Under the pieces are notes generated by a model. It did not search any database. It saw only the letters and a list, made by a program, of their open reading frames with translations, and was not told where the DNA came from. From positions 1-52,772 of the forward strand of contig NZ_LHZU01000123.1 in NCBI RefSeq assembly GCF_001580995.1: a stretch of 52,772 nt of DNA, given 5' to 3'. This DNA comes from Acetobacter senegalensis (GTDB taxonomy: Bacteria > Pseudomonadota > Alphaproteobacteria > Acetobacterales > Acetobacteraceae). The translations under genes and the position numbers were made by a program. Of the stretch, positions 7,702 to 16,708 are shown in pieces (the stretch's first letter is position 1; the number at the start of each line of letters is the position of its first letter).

Positions 7702-9231
7702 TCAGCTTTTCTTTCGAGGCAGTCGGGCAATCCAGATGATTCCCACGGATGCCGTAAAGGCAAATGTGGAGATCATGTAGAATTCATTCATGGAAACCAT
7801 GTCTGCCTGAACCAGCACCTGATGGTAGATGGAGCCCCAGGCCTGATCCTCCGTCAGCCCCGCACCTTTCAGGGTCGTCACCGCATCCGCCGCACGATCG
7901 TGATAGGGCGTAAGTGTCTCAACCAGATGCGCCTGATGATAACGGGAGCGCCGATCCCAGAACGTCTGGGCGAGAGAGGCGATAAGATTTCCAGACATCA
8001 TGCGAATGGCTGTCTGGAGCCCGGACGCGGCCGCGAGGCGTTCCGGCGGAATACCAAACAGGGAAAGAGCCGTCAGAGGTGTCAGGAAAAAGCCGATCCC
8101 TATCCCCTGGGCCAGACAGGTGAGAGCAATCGTACCGGCATCGATATCCGTCGTGAAATTTGCCCGCCAGAACGCCACAGCGGCCCAGCAGAAGAAGGCC
8201 AGTGACGCGAAGAGGCGCGCATCCCCCTTTCTGACCCATGCCCCAAGAAAGGGCGCAAGCAGGATACCAAATACACCCATGGGGGCAGTCACGAGCCCTG
8301 CCCATGTCGCATTGTATTCCATATCGGTCTGTAGCCAGAGTGGCACCAGCACAAGGGCTGCGAAATACAACCCGAACCCGATGGCCACCGCGACCGTTCC
8401 AACTGCAAAATTCCTGTATGCGAAGAAATGCAGATCAACGATGGGATATTTGGTGCCCAATTCCCATACAACGAGGAATACAAGTCCCAGCACAGACAGG
8501 ATCGCTGTTGTGCAGATGAAAGGCGAAGCAAACCAGTCGAGTATCCGTCCACGGTCAAGCGCCACCTGCAGACACCCCATGGCAATGGCAAGCAGGATCA
8601 GGCCGATTACGTCAACCGGAAGTCTGACAGTCGGTGTATCGCGTCCCCGCAGCAGCGCCGATGTGGAAACCACCACGAAAATGCCAACCGGTGCGTTGAC
8701 AAGAAAGATCCATGGCCAGGTGTATTCGTCCGTAATCCAACCGCCGAGCACAGGCCCTGCCACCGGCCCCGCCATGTTCGTCATGGCCCACATGGCAACC
8801 GCCAGTGTCCGTTTTTCCGGCGGAAATATGGCAACGAGCAATGCCTGGCTCAGTGGCACGATCGGACCTGACACCATGCCCTGAAGGACACGAAAACCAA
8901 GTAACAGCGGAAAGGAGCGCGCCATGCCACAAAGCACCGAGGCAACCGTGAAGGCTGCCACCGCGCAGACAAACAGCCTGACCTGCCCGAACCGACGCGA
9001 CAGCCAACCCGTCAGGGGTATGAAAATGGCGTTCGCAATTCCGAAAGAGGTAATGGTCCATTCGCCGATTTCGGTGCTGACACCAAGGTTGCCGGAAATG
9101 GTCGGGACCGAGACGTTCGCGATCGTGATATCCGTCACGGCCATGAAGGAGGCAAGACCGATTGTCATCGCCGCGAACGCCAGGAGCGGCCCGGACAGCG
9201 GCTGGATTGGCTGGGGAGCCGGCCTGCTCAT
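7702..9231 (-). CDS. 14-TM MFS multidrug exporter, DHA2/EmrB type
   Basis: 509 aa. It has the DHA2 motifs GWLSRRFGQVRLF (motif A), LLGFRVLQGMVSGPIVPLSQALL (motif B) and GPVAGPVLGGWIT (antiporter motif C), with about 14 hydrophobic segments. It is the inner-membrane pump of a proton-driven tripartite efflux system. Its start overlaps the stop of the adaptor gene by four bases (ATGA), and it is third in the operon outer membrane factor, adaptor, pump. The substrate cannot be told from sequence; nearby iron genes allow siderophore export as an alternative to drug efflux. Confidence 0.92.
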   Translation of the reverse strand: MSRPAPQPIQPLSGPLLAFAAMTIGLASFMAVTDITIANVSVPTISGNLGVSTEIGEWTITSFGIANAIFIPLTGWLSRRFGQVRLFVCAVAAFTVASVLCGMARSFPLLLGFRVLQGMVSGPIVPLSQALLVAIFPPEKRTLAVAMWAMTNMAGPVAGPVLGGWITDEYTWPWIFLVNAPVGIFVVVSTSALLRGRDTPTVRLPVDVIGLILLAIAMGCLQVALDRGRILDWFASPFICTTAILSVLGLVFLVVWELGTKYPIVDLHFFAYRNFAVGTVAVAIGFGLYFAALVLVPLWLQTDMEYNATWAGLVTAPMGVFGILLAPFLGAWVRKGDARLFASLAFFCWAAVAFWRANFTTDIDAGTIALTCLAQGIGIGFFLTPLTALSLFGIPPERLAAASGLQTAIRMMSGNLIASLAQTFWDRRSRYHQAHLVETLTPYHDRAADAVTTLKGAGLTEDQAWGSIYHQVLVQADMVSMNEFYMISTFAFTASVGIIWIARLPRKKS

Positions 9232-10388
9232 TCCGCCTCTCCCATGGTTTTCTTCATGATCTCCGCAACATGACGGTCCGCAGCCTGCTGCTGCTCTGTA
9301 TAGAGGTCTGTACCAACAGCGACTGCTGGACGACTGGCCGCCTGTGGATCGCACCGTCCGGTATCAATCTCCACCTCGGTCGACATTCCGATCCGGAGAG
9401 GCTTACGGGCCAGTTCCACTGGATCGAATGCGATACGTACAGGCACACGCTGCACAACCTTGATCCAGTTCCCTGTTGCATTCTGGGCCGGCAGTAAAGC
9501 GAAAGCCGCGCCACTGCCAGCGTTCACATCCATGACATGGCCGTGATAGATCACGCTGCTGCCATAAACATCCGCAGTCATGGTGGCGGGTTGACCGGCG
9601 CAGACGTGCCGAAGTTGCCTTTCCTTGAAATTGGCGTCGATCCAGAACTGGTCGAAAGGCACGACGGCCATCATACGATCACCAACAGCGACGCGGCGTC
9701 CAAGCTGGACATCACGTTTTGCGACCATGCCTCCGACCGGCGTCCGCACCGTGGCACGCTCCATGTCCAGCGTTGCCGCCCGGAGCCTGGCCTTTGCCGC
9801 AATAACATCTGGATGGGTAGGAAGCGTCGTGCCCTGTGTCTGGGACAGCGCAACGGTATACGCCGCCTGCGCAACCTGAAGGGCGGCCTTCGCCGTATTG
9901 GTGGCATCCGAGGCATGGCGGGCCTCTTCCGCCGTCACAGCCCCCTGGCCAACCACCATACGGCGTGCCCGGAGATCGGCCGATGCCCGATCCAGTTCTG
10001 TCTGACGGACAGCAACGAGCGCACGGGCTTCGTCCAAAGCCGCGAAAAGTCTCCGGACATGACGGATAGCCTGACCCAGGCCGGCTTCAGCAGCCTCCAG
10101 CCTGATACGCATGTCACTCGTGTCCAGTTCCACGAGAGACGCACCTGTCAACACACGATCAGTGTCGTCCGCCCCGATGGCCCGGACAGTACCCGCGACC
10201 TGTGGTGTAATCGCCACGACATGCCCATTGACGTATGCGTCGTCTGTAGAAACGAGTGCACCATTGGAGAGAAAAGTATAGGCGCCCCAGCCAACCGCGA
10301 TGATTGCGAGACCACCACCGAGCCAGAGCAGACGCTTGCGACGGATAGCGGCAGGATCCGCAGCCGCCGGAACAGGAGTATCAGCCAT
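9228..10388 (-). CDS. HlyD/EmrA-family membrane fusion protein
   Basis: 386 aa from the ATG at 10388, which overlaps the upstream gene by eight bases. A short cytosolic N-terminus is followed by one membrane segment (LLWLGGGLAIIAVGWGAYTF), the barrel/lipoyl half-motif VSTDDAYVNGHVVAITPQVAGTV, an alpha-helical hairpin rich in Ala (about 85-200) and the second lipoyl half VRTPVGGMVAKRDVQLG. NATGNWIKVVQRVPVRI near the C-terminus is diagnostic of the EmrA subgroup. It links the MFS pump to the outer membrane factor across the periplasm. Confidence 0.92.
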   Translation of the reverse strand: MADTPVPAAADPAAIRRKRLLWLGGGLAIIAVGWGAYTFLSNGALVSTDDAYVNGHVVAITPQVAGTVRAIGADDTDRVLTGASLVELDTSDMRIRLEAAEAGLGQAIRHVRRLFAALDEARALVAVRQTELDRASADLRARRMVVGQGAVTAEEARHASDATNTAKAALQVAQAAYTVALSQTQGTTLPTHPDVIAAKARLRAATLDMERATVRTPVGGMVAKRDVQLGRRVAVGDRMMAVVPFDQFWIDANFKERQLRHVCAGQPATMTADVYGSSVIYHGHVMDVNAGSGAAFALLPAQNATGNWIKVVQRVPVRIAFDPVELARKPLRIGMSTEVEIDTGRCDPQAASRPAVAVGTDLYTEQQQAADRHVAEIMKKTMGEAE

Positions 10389-11856
10389 GGTATTTCTGCC
10401 CTGCAGAGAAAGTGAAAGAAGGCGACCAGGCGCCACCGAGTGCGCGAATGAGGGTGATCTGGGCTTCAGCGACGCGTGCGGCCGCCTCGACTGAACGGCG
10501 CTCAGAGCGCAGCAATGCCGTTTCGGCCGCCAGACGATCATTGGTGTCCGAAAGACCATTTTTCTGACGGATGCGTTCAAGATCGACGACATGCTGCCAG
10601 TGCCTGACAGCGGCCTCGGCTTCCTGCCTGGCGGCCTGCCTTGCCTTCAGGTCGGAGATTCCGTCAGCGGCCTGCTGCAGCGCCTTTGACACTGTCGCGT
10701 TGTAGTCATTGACAGCAGCATCGTACTCACCGAGCCGGTTTTTCAGGGCGGCACGGAGCTGACCTCCTTCGAAAATAGGAAGGGTGACGGCTGGCCCAAA
10801 CTGTGTTGCGACACTGCCCGGTCGCATCATGTGACCGATATCGAGAGACCGGAAACCGGCAAAGGCAACAAGATCGACATCGGGATAGAATGCCGCGCGG
10901 GCCGCACCAACGGCGTTGGATGTGGCTTCCACTGCCGCACGTTTGGCCTCTACATCAGGTCGATAGCCCAGAAGAACAGCCGGAACATTCGACAACGGCG
11001 CCGGATCAGCAATAACTGGCAGATGCGGCCGTGCGATCGCGTCTCCGAAGTCAGGCGATTTACCGAGAAGGGCCGCGATTTCATGTCTGCGGGCACTGAT
11101 CTCTCCGTCCAGCAGATCAATCTGGCTGCGGGTGTCGGTCAGGGCCTCCCGGGCCGCCACAGCATTGATGTCGGTCGAAAGCCCGGCCTTTTCCCGTAAC
11201 GCCAGCATTTCCACGATGCCTTCACGCCGTGAAAGCCCTTGCTGAGCCACATCGCGCATCCGATACGCTGCATCCAGTCTTACATAAGCACTGACCATTG
11301 CCGTCTGAATCAGAAGGCGCGCATCAGCGACCTCAAGAGATGAAACATTCTGCCAGTAGCGTGCCGAACGTGTCAGTTTTCGCCAACGTCCCCAGAAATC
11401 GACATGATACTGAACATCAAGCTGGAGCTTGCCCTCACTCCCGAAATTTCCTTTGTATGGCGCGGGATAATAAGAGTGATCAGGGAATTGCTCCCCCGCT
11501 ATCCAGCCGAACCCATCGACATGGGGCAACTGGTTGGCTCGCGCTGCGCCTTCTACGGCAGCAGCCTCACGCAACCGTGCCTGTGCAATCTGGATCGAGG
11601 GAGCACTTTCCTGCGCGTCTCCTACGAGCCGCTCAAGCTGAGGATCATGATAGACCAGCCACCATGCCTTGGCGGGAGATGTGTGAGCAGACTGCTGTTG
11701 CGCCTGTTCAATATCATGACCGCTTTTCAGGATGCTGACATCCGTGATTTTACCTTCAGGACGCTCATCCCTGCCGGGAGCACATCCTGAAAGGGCCAGA
11801 AGAGTGGAACAGAACAGCAGCCACGCTCGCGTCTGTACTCGATTTGTAGTGTACAT
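10381..11856 (-). CDS. outer membrane efflux lipoprotein, TolC/OprM/NodT family
   Basis: 491 aa. A lipoprotein signal (LLFCSTLLALSGC) gives a lipobox LSGC with the modified Cys at about residue 25. The mature part has the two repeated TolC-type helical domains, with PQLERLVGDAQESAPSIQIAQARLREA in the first and GYRPDVEAKRAAVEATSNAVGAARAAFYPDV in the second, and FEGGQLRAALKNR near the equator. First gene of the efflux operon; its stop overlaps the adaptor start. It forms the outer membrane channel of the system. Confidence 0.92.
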   Translation of the reverse strand: MYTTNRVQTRAWLLFCSTLLALSGCAPGRDERPEGKITDVSILKSGHDIEQAQQQSAHTSPAKAWWLVYHDPQLERLVGDAQESAPSIQIAQARLREAAAVEGAARANQLPHVDGFGWIAGEQFPDHSYYPAPYKGNFGSEGKLQLDVQYHVDFWGRWRKLTRSARYWQNVSSLEVADARLLIQTAMVSAYVRLDAAYRMRDVAQQGLSRREGIVEMLALREKAGLSTDINAVAAREALTDTRSQIDLLDGEISARRHEIAALLGKSPDFGDAIARPHLPVIADPAPLSNVPAVLLGYRPDVEAKRAAVEATSNAVGAARAAFYPDVDLVAFAGFRSLDIGHMMRPGSVATQFGPAVTLPIFEGGQLRAALKNRLGEYDAAVNDYNATVSKALQQAADGISDLKARQAARQEAEAAVRHWQHVVDLERIRQKNGLSDTNDRLAAETALLRSERRSVEAAARVAEAQITLIRALGGAWSPSFTFSAGQKYHG

Positions 11857-11865
11857 CGCACCGTA

Positions 11866-11885
11866 GTTCCTGTGATTTCAGGAAC
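11866..11885. promoter_or_regulatory. operator-like inverted repeat before the first efflux operon
   Basis: GTTCCTG (11866-11872) and CAGGAAC (11879-11885) are perfect arms with a 6-bp spacer, ten bases upstream of the outer membrane factor start codon. The position within the leader fits a repressor site or a hairpin in the mRNA leader. No regulator can be assigned. Confidence 0.5.
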
Positions 11886-11922
11886 CATTGCCTACCAAGG
11901 TCCATACTGATCAGAAATGCCG

Positions 11923-11944
11923 TGGAATGGAATGATTCATTTCA
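11923..11944. promoter_or_regulatory. TGRAATGG-type half-sites in the efflux/TonB-receptor promoter region
   Basis: TGGAATGG at 11923-11930 and an overlapping dyad TGGAATGATTCATTTCA (11928-11944, one mismatch between arms) resemble the half-sites found before the LysR gene at 6769. One regulator, possibly that LysR protein, could therefore act on both promoters. This is inference from sequence likeness only. Confidence 0.35.
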
Positions 11945-11999
11945 TCTCGGGGAACGCTCCGACTGACAACGGTCTGAAACAGAAATCCGAGCACGAAAC

Positions 12000-12016
12000 A
12001 TGGGAACATCCTATGT
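12000..12016 (+). promoter_or_regulatory. shared operator-like sequence, copy 1 (TonB receptor promoter)
   Basis: ATGGGAACATCCTATGT lies about 50 bases before the receptor start. The same sequence, except for an inverted central triplet (AGG for CCT), occurs on the minus strand at 20818-20834 in front of the second efflux operon. The inner part ACAT-N3-ATGT is a dyad. Identity of 14 of 17 bases in two promoter regions suggests a common regulator. Confidence 0.5.
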
Positions 12017-12064
12017 ATTGACTCTGCGAACGCTTCGCACTTACGTTTTGGAGAACCTAATTCG

Positions 12065-14311
12065 TTGGACAGACCCTCAATGACCCAATTGATATGCGGA
12101 TGTGATCACACGACCCGTAAGCGCCGCGGGGGCAACGCTTTTCATGACGGACGCAATCCATTTTTCTGCATTCTGCTGGGATGTGGTGTGGCTCTGCCCT
12201 GCATTGGGCAGGCTGCTGAAGACAAGACTCACGACAGAAAACTGAAAACAGAAACGATCGTGGTACGCGCGCAGTATCAGCACAAAGCGAAAGGATACGT
12301 TGCATTCGACAGCAGTACTGCCACCAAGACGGATACTCCACTCCGTGAAATTCCACAGTCCATTTCCGTCATCACGCGACAACAAATGGATGATCAGGTC
12401 ACTCAGAACGTCGCACAGGCGTTACGATACACGGCAGGCGTCTATTCCGAACCACGCAGCGACACGATATTCGATACAACATTCATGCGTGGGTTCGGTG
12501 GCTTCGCGACATCCGCCAATTACGTGGGCTTCCTGGACGGCATACAGTTACAACAGGGACAAGGATGGGCCATTCCAACGGTAGATCCTTCCACCCTTGA
12601 CCGGGTGGACGTGCTACGCGGCCCAGCTTCCGTGCTCTATGGAGATGCCAGTCCTGGTGGCATCATCAACCTCGACAGCAAACTTCCGTCTCTTTCCGCC
12701 CCCCGGCAGGTTGCGATCGAAAGCGGCAGTCGCAACAGGATACAGGGCACATTCGATGTCGGCGGTGCCCTGACGAGCGATCAGACGCTCCTTTATCGGG
12801 TCAGCGGCCTGGGGCGTCGGGTCGATAGCCAGATGCGGGACGCAAAAGAGCAACGACTGGCTCTTACGCCCACACTGACCTGGAAAGCTACGCCACGAGT
12901 AAGCGTTGATTTTGCACTCAATGTCCAACGTGATCCGGATAATAACTTTGCAGGCTGGATCCCCGCACAGGGGAGTGTTCTGCCTGGCCCGCACGGGCGC
13001 ATTTCCACGAAATTCAATCCGAGCCAGTCAAACTACGATGGCTACAACCGAACACAGATCATGCCGGAATACCGGGTAAAATATCACTTTCTTCGAGGAT
13101 GGACCCTACAGCAAACCGCTCGCTACGAATATCTGAATACGAGCTTCAAGGGACTTGCAGTCAATTTTTCCAATCCCTACGACACTGATGGAAATCTCAA
13201 TCGTTACTCATCCTGGTCACGTGCTGATCTCAACGGTGTGGTGACTGACACACGTGTGGAAGGGCATGTGACATCAGGACCACTCCAGCACCGCATTCTT
13301 GCCGGCGTAACCTATGACCGGTCGGAATCGTCAATGCGTCAGTCGGCTTACGGGCTGGTCTCGGCACTTGATTATAGCGCGCCCGTCTATGATGCCACCA
13401 TTGTGCCTCCTGCGCTGGCCCAGAGCACAAGGCAGGACTCTCAACGTATCGGGGGTTACATACAGGACCAGATCAGGTTCGGTCACTGGTCCCTGCTTTT
13501 GGGCGGCCGCCATGACTGGCTTACCATAAGGACGCGAGATCGGCTTTCCGATACGACAAGCACCCAAAATAATTCAGCATTTACCGGACGTGCCGGGCTT
13601 GTCTATCTTTTTGAAAACGGATTATCGCCATACGTGAGTTATTCGACATCCTTCCAGCCAGTTGCGGGCGTCGATTATGAGGAGAAAGCTTTCCAGCCGA
13701 CCCGGGCCAGTCAGGTTGAAGGTGGCATCAAATACCAGCCTGTCGGTTATAACAGCTTCCTGACAGTCGCTGCCTACGACATCAATGAACGGCACGTCAG
13801 TACTACAGATCCGGCTCATCCCTACTACTCCGTCCAGCGCGGTGGCGTACGTTCCTGGGGCGTCGAGTTCGAAGCCCATGCAGCACTCACAGATAATCTG
13901 GGATTGATTGCGTCCTACAGCTATACGGATCCGACTGTTACACATGATCCGGATGCCAGTCTGATCGGAAAACGCCTCTATGCCGTGCCCAGACATATGG
14001 CTTCGCTTTGGGCGAATTATGCCGTCACCTGGGGACATCTGCAGGGCATCAACGTCAGCGGGGGCGTCCGATATGTTGGTTCAAGCGCAGGCGATGAGAC
14101 CAACAGCTTTACGGTTCCCGGCGTAGTACTGTTTGACACAACATTGCGCTACGATCTCTCCCGCCTGTCACCCAGCCTTCATGGATGGTCCCTGATGTTC
14201 AATGGCACCAACCTTTTCGACCGGAAATATGTGTCATCATGCTTTTCGGCGGGAGGATGTTTCTACGGAAACCGGCGGATGTTCAAAACCGCCGTTTCGT
14301 TCCGATGGTAA
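12065..14311 (+). CDS. TonB-dependent siderophore receptor (FhuA/FcuA type)
   Basis: 748 aa from the TTG at 12065, which has GGAG 11 bases upstream; ATG at 12080 is an alternative. After a signal segment (FFCILLGCGVALPCIGQAA) comes a TonB-box-like TETIVVRA, then the plug domain with REIPQSISVITRQQMDDQ, YVGFLDGIQL and VDVLRGPASVLYGDASPGG, and a 22-strand barrel ending in the terminal aromatic VSFRW. The plug motifs define the siderophore receptor subfamily. It imports a ferric siderophore across the outer membrane. It is divergent from the first efflux operon, and the cytosolic reductase at 5801-6535 could act on the imported ligand. Confidence 0.92.
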   Translation: MDRPSMTQLICGCDHTTRKRRGGNAFHDGRNPFFCILLGCGVALPCIGQAAEDKTHDRKLKTETIVVRAQYQHKAKGYVAFDSSTATKTDTPLREIPQSISVITRQQMDDQVTQNVAQALRYTAGVYSEPRSDTIFDTTFMRGFGGFATSANYVGFLDGIQLQQGQGWAIPTVDPSTLDRVDVLRGPASVLYGDASPGGIINLDSKLPSLSAPRQVAIESGSRNRIQGTFDVGGALTSDQTLLYRVSGLGRRVDSQMRDAKEQRLALTPTLTWKATPRVSVDFALNVQRDPDNNFAGWIPAQGSVLPGPHGRISTKFNPSQSNYDGYNRTQIMPEYRVKYHFLRGWTLQQTARYEYLNTSFKGLAVNFSNPYDTDGNLNRYSSWSRADLNGVVTDTRVEGHVTSGPLQHRILAGVTYDRSESSMRQSAYGLVSALDYSAPVYDATIVPPALAQSTRQDSQRIGGYIQDQIRFGHWSLLLGGRHDWLTIRTRDRLSDTTSTQNNSAFTGRAGLVYLFENGLSPYVSYSTSFQPVAGVDYEEKAFQPTRASQVEGGIKYQPVGYNSFLTVAAYDINERHVSTTDPAHPYYSVQRGGVRSWGVEFEAHAALTDNLGLIASYSYTDPTVTHDPDASLIGKRLYAVPRHMASLWANYAVTWGHLQGINVSGGVRYVGSSAGDETNSFTVPGVVLFDTTLRYDLSRLSPSLHGWSLMFNGTNLFDRKYVSSCFSAGGCFYGNRRMFKTAVSFRW

Positions 14312-14345
14312 ACTCGAAGCTATCGTTATCACAAAAATCACTGGC

Positions 14346-14361
14346 GCTGTCAGTTGACAGC
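14346..14361. terminator. hairpin between convergent receptor and pirin genes
   Basis: GCTGTCA and TGACAGC form a perfect 7-bp stem around GT in the 79-base gap between two convergent genes. No T-run follows on either strand, so it would be a weak or atypical terminator. Confidence 0.35.
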
Positions 14362-14390
14362 TATACGGAACCCCAAAAGTAACCCTGCTT

Positions 14391-15119
14391 TCAGTCGGTA
14401 TCAATCAGTAGGACGATGGTATCGGTCGCTCCCAGGAGCCTCACCTCTGTTTCGTTATAAATTTCCGCTCCCGATCCGCTACTGACAGACTGGTCATTGA
14501 CCCTTACCATGCCCGAAAGCGCAACGAGGTAAAGCCGCCGTCCCGCTCCTGTGGTGTAATACGTCATAACTCCCGACTGCAGCGCCATCCCCATGACCCG
14601 CGTAGAAGCACGAAGCGGGAGTGGTTCGTCTGCTTCCCCGCTATCGGTATCCTCGGGTGAATCTGCGGCAAAGCCGCTCGCCAGAATGGCGAGCGCATTC
14701 TGACCATGCCGGACCGGACGGTGATGAACCACACTCTCCGGCACCCCGCCCTCCTCGTCCGGCAGCAGCCATACCTGAATGAATGAAGAGTCCGGACTGG
14801 CGGCCCACCACGTCGCGTCCTGAATTCCCTGCCCTGCACTGAGCAGATGGATATCGCCCTCTTGAAGCTGATGCGGTGCCTGACCGTCAACTTCGGCAAA
14901 AAAAGTGCCCTTGAGAACAATTGTGACAATATCCCGGGCATCCTCTTCTCCCAGCCGGAACTCGGCAAAAGGCTCGAAAACGGCGGTATTGATCGCACGT
15001 ATCTGTCCCCAATGAACGTGAGCAAGGTCACGGTATTCCGCGAAAGAGAAATGACAGCGAATGGTCACGCCAGGCTGCGTCACCGTCCCGAGATCCCGGG
15101 CGGGGCGAAGGGTGATCAT
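14391..15119 (-). CDS. pirin-family protein
   Basis: 242 aa; the ATG at 15119 overlaps the upstream stop (ATGA). The N-terminal cupin shows FSFAEYRDLAHVHWGQIRAIN, DIVTIVLKGTFFAEVDG and LQEGDIHLLSAGQGIQDA, the pirin-like pattern. Known bacterial relatives of this subgroup (YhhW type) act as quercetinases or metal-binding cupins; the activity here is not known. The strongly conserved HEH metal triad of YhaK/pirin is not obvious, so binding of metal is uncertain. Last gene of the second efflux operon, which suggests a role in oxidative or aromatic-compound stress (inference). Confidence 0.75.
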   Translation of the reverse strand: MITLRPARDLGTVTQPGVTIRCHFSFAEYRDLAHVHWGQIRAINTAVFEPFAEFRLGEEDARDIVTIVLKGTFFAEVDGQAPHQLQEGDIHLLSAGQGIQDATWWAASPDSSFIQVWLLPDEEGGVPESVVHHRPVRHGQNALAILASGFAADSPEDTDSGEADEPLPLRASTRVMGMALQSGVMTYYTTGAGRRLYLVALSGMVRVNDQSVSSGSGAEIYNETEVRLLGATDTIVLLIDTD

Positions 15120-16708
15120 GATTTTCCCTTTGGTGCTGATGTCGAGCCTGCAGCATAACGTCGCGCCTGAACCGGGAACTGCCGTTCCCATCCGCCACCG
15201 AGCGCACGGTAGAGACGAGCGACCGAAGTGGAGACGCTGGTTGTGGCCTGCACGAGCTGGTTCTGGGTCGCCAGAAGTGCGTTCTGCAAGGTCAGGACAT
15301 TCAGGAAGTCAGATGATCCCTGCACATACTGGGCCTGAGCGGTTTGCACGGCGATCTCGTTTTCCTTCACGGCTTCCGCGAGACGATCCCTCTGGTTCTG
15401 CGCCGCCGAGAGATCAGCCATGGCGTCGTCGATTTCCTGCCAGGCCTTCAGCACCGTGCGCTGGAGCATGACAGCGGCTTCCCTTTGCTGCGCTTTGCGC
15501 AGGCGTAGCTGACCTGTCAGGCGTCCGCCTTCAAAAATCGGTAGTGTCGCTGTCGGTCCGAACCCATACTGTCGCGACGCCCAAGATCCCAGCCCGCTGA
15601 ACTGGAGCGCCTGCACATCCAGACTTCCCGATAGCGTGACGCGCGGGAAGAAATCGGCAATGGCCACACCGATATTGGCTGTCGCAGCGTGCAGACGCTC
15701 TTCCGCCATACGAATATCCGGCCGCCGTTCGGCCAGCTCGGACGGGAGACCCACCGGCACCGACACTGGCACGGGAGGAACCGGTGCGGGTTTGCCGAGC
15801 TGCGCCGTGAGGGCACCGGGTTCACGCGCCACCAGAAAACTCAGCGCGTTGATCAGATGCACTTCCTGGCTTTTCAGAGCGGGAAGACGCGATTCAAAAC
15901 TGTGCAGCTGTCCGGTAGAATCCGCAACGTCCAGGCGGGTGGCAGCTCCTTGGGTGAAACGCAACGTTGTCAGTTGCACGCTATGGCGCGCGATCCCGAT
16001 ATTGTTTTCGACAATTCCGATCTGGGCCTGCACCCCGCGCAGTTCGAGGTAGTCCTGCGCGGTTTCTGCCATGAGCGACACCAGTACATCGCGTCGCATA
16101 TCTTCGGTTGCACGCATTGCGGCCGTCGCAGCCTCGACCTGCCGGCGGACGTGTCCCCAGAAATCCACCTCCCACGAGGCGTTCATACCGTATTGTGGCA
16201 GGTTGAAGGATGAAGCGCCTGCAGATCCCGGAAGGCGTGTGGGACCAAACCCCTGCGTTCCACTCGCGATTGACCCTGCCCCCTGTTCTTCCATGGTGCC
16301 GAGCAGACCCAGGACACCGTTGGGACTGGCCCGTTCCCGCGCATAGGAGGCATTGGCTTCGGCGTGCGGGAACTGGGCGGCGCTCGCAATCCTGCGCTCC
16401 GCCATGCTCTGGGCGAAGCGATAGGCAGCCGCCCGCAGGTCTAGGTTGGCCTCGGCCACCTGATGTTCAAGCGCGGTCAGGACGGGATCATTGTAGATGG
16501 TCCACCATTCCGGGTCGAGCTGTGCCTGCACCGGATGACTTTCAGCGGGCGCGACACTCTGGTGCCAGGATGCTGGTGAGGCCGGTGGGGATCTATGGTA
16601 ATCAGGTCCGACCGTACATCCTGCCATGGGCAGACCGAGAGCCAGCCACGCGGCGAGGCGAGAGCGCATTGAACGCGCGGCGGCGATCATCGCTTTATTG
16701 CCAGACAT
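15116..16708 (-). CDS. outer membrane efflux lipoprotein, OprM/NodT family
   Basis: 530 aa from the ATG at 16708 (overlapping the adaptor stop by 14 bases); ATGs at 16690 and 16669 are also plausible. A lipoprotein signal AAWLALGLPMAGC precedes TVGPDYHRSP, a classic NodT opening. WWTIYNDPVLTALEHQVAEANLDLRAAAYR and ELAERRPDIRMAEERLHAATANIGVAIADFFPRVTLSG are the paired TolC-like repeats. It forms the outer membrane channel of the second efflux system. Confidence 0.92.
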   Translation of the reverse strand: MSGNKAMIAAARSMRSRLAAWLALGLPMAGCTVGPDYHRSPPASPASWHQSVAPAESHPVQAQLDPEWWTIYNDPVLTALEHQVAEANLDLRAAAYRFAQSMAERRIASAAQFPHAEANASYARERASPNGVLGLLGTMEEQGAGSIASGTQGFGPTRLPGSAGASSFNLPQYGMNASWEVDFWGHVRRQVEAATAAMRATEDMRRDVLVSLMAETAQDYLELRGVQAQIGIVENNIGIARHSVQLTTLRFTQGAATRLDVADSTGQLHSFESRLPALKSQEVHLINALSFLVAREPGALTAQLGKPAPVPPVPVSVPVGLPSELAERRPDIRMAEERLHAATANIGVAIADFFPRVTLSGSLDVQALQFSGLGSWASRQYGFGPTATLPIFEGGRLTGQLRLRKAQQREAAVMLQRTVLKAWQEIDDAMADLSAAQNQRDRLAEAVKENEIAVQTAQAQYVQGSSDFLNVLTLQNALLATQNQLVQATTSVSTSVARLYRALGGGWERQFPVQARRYAAGSTSAPKGKS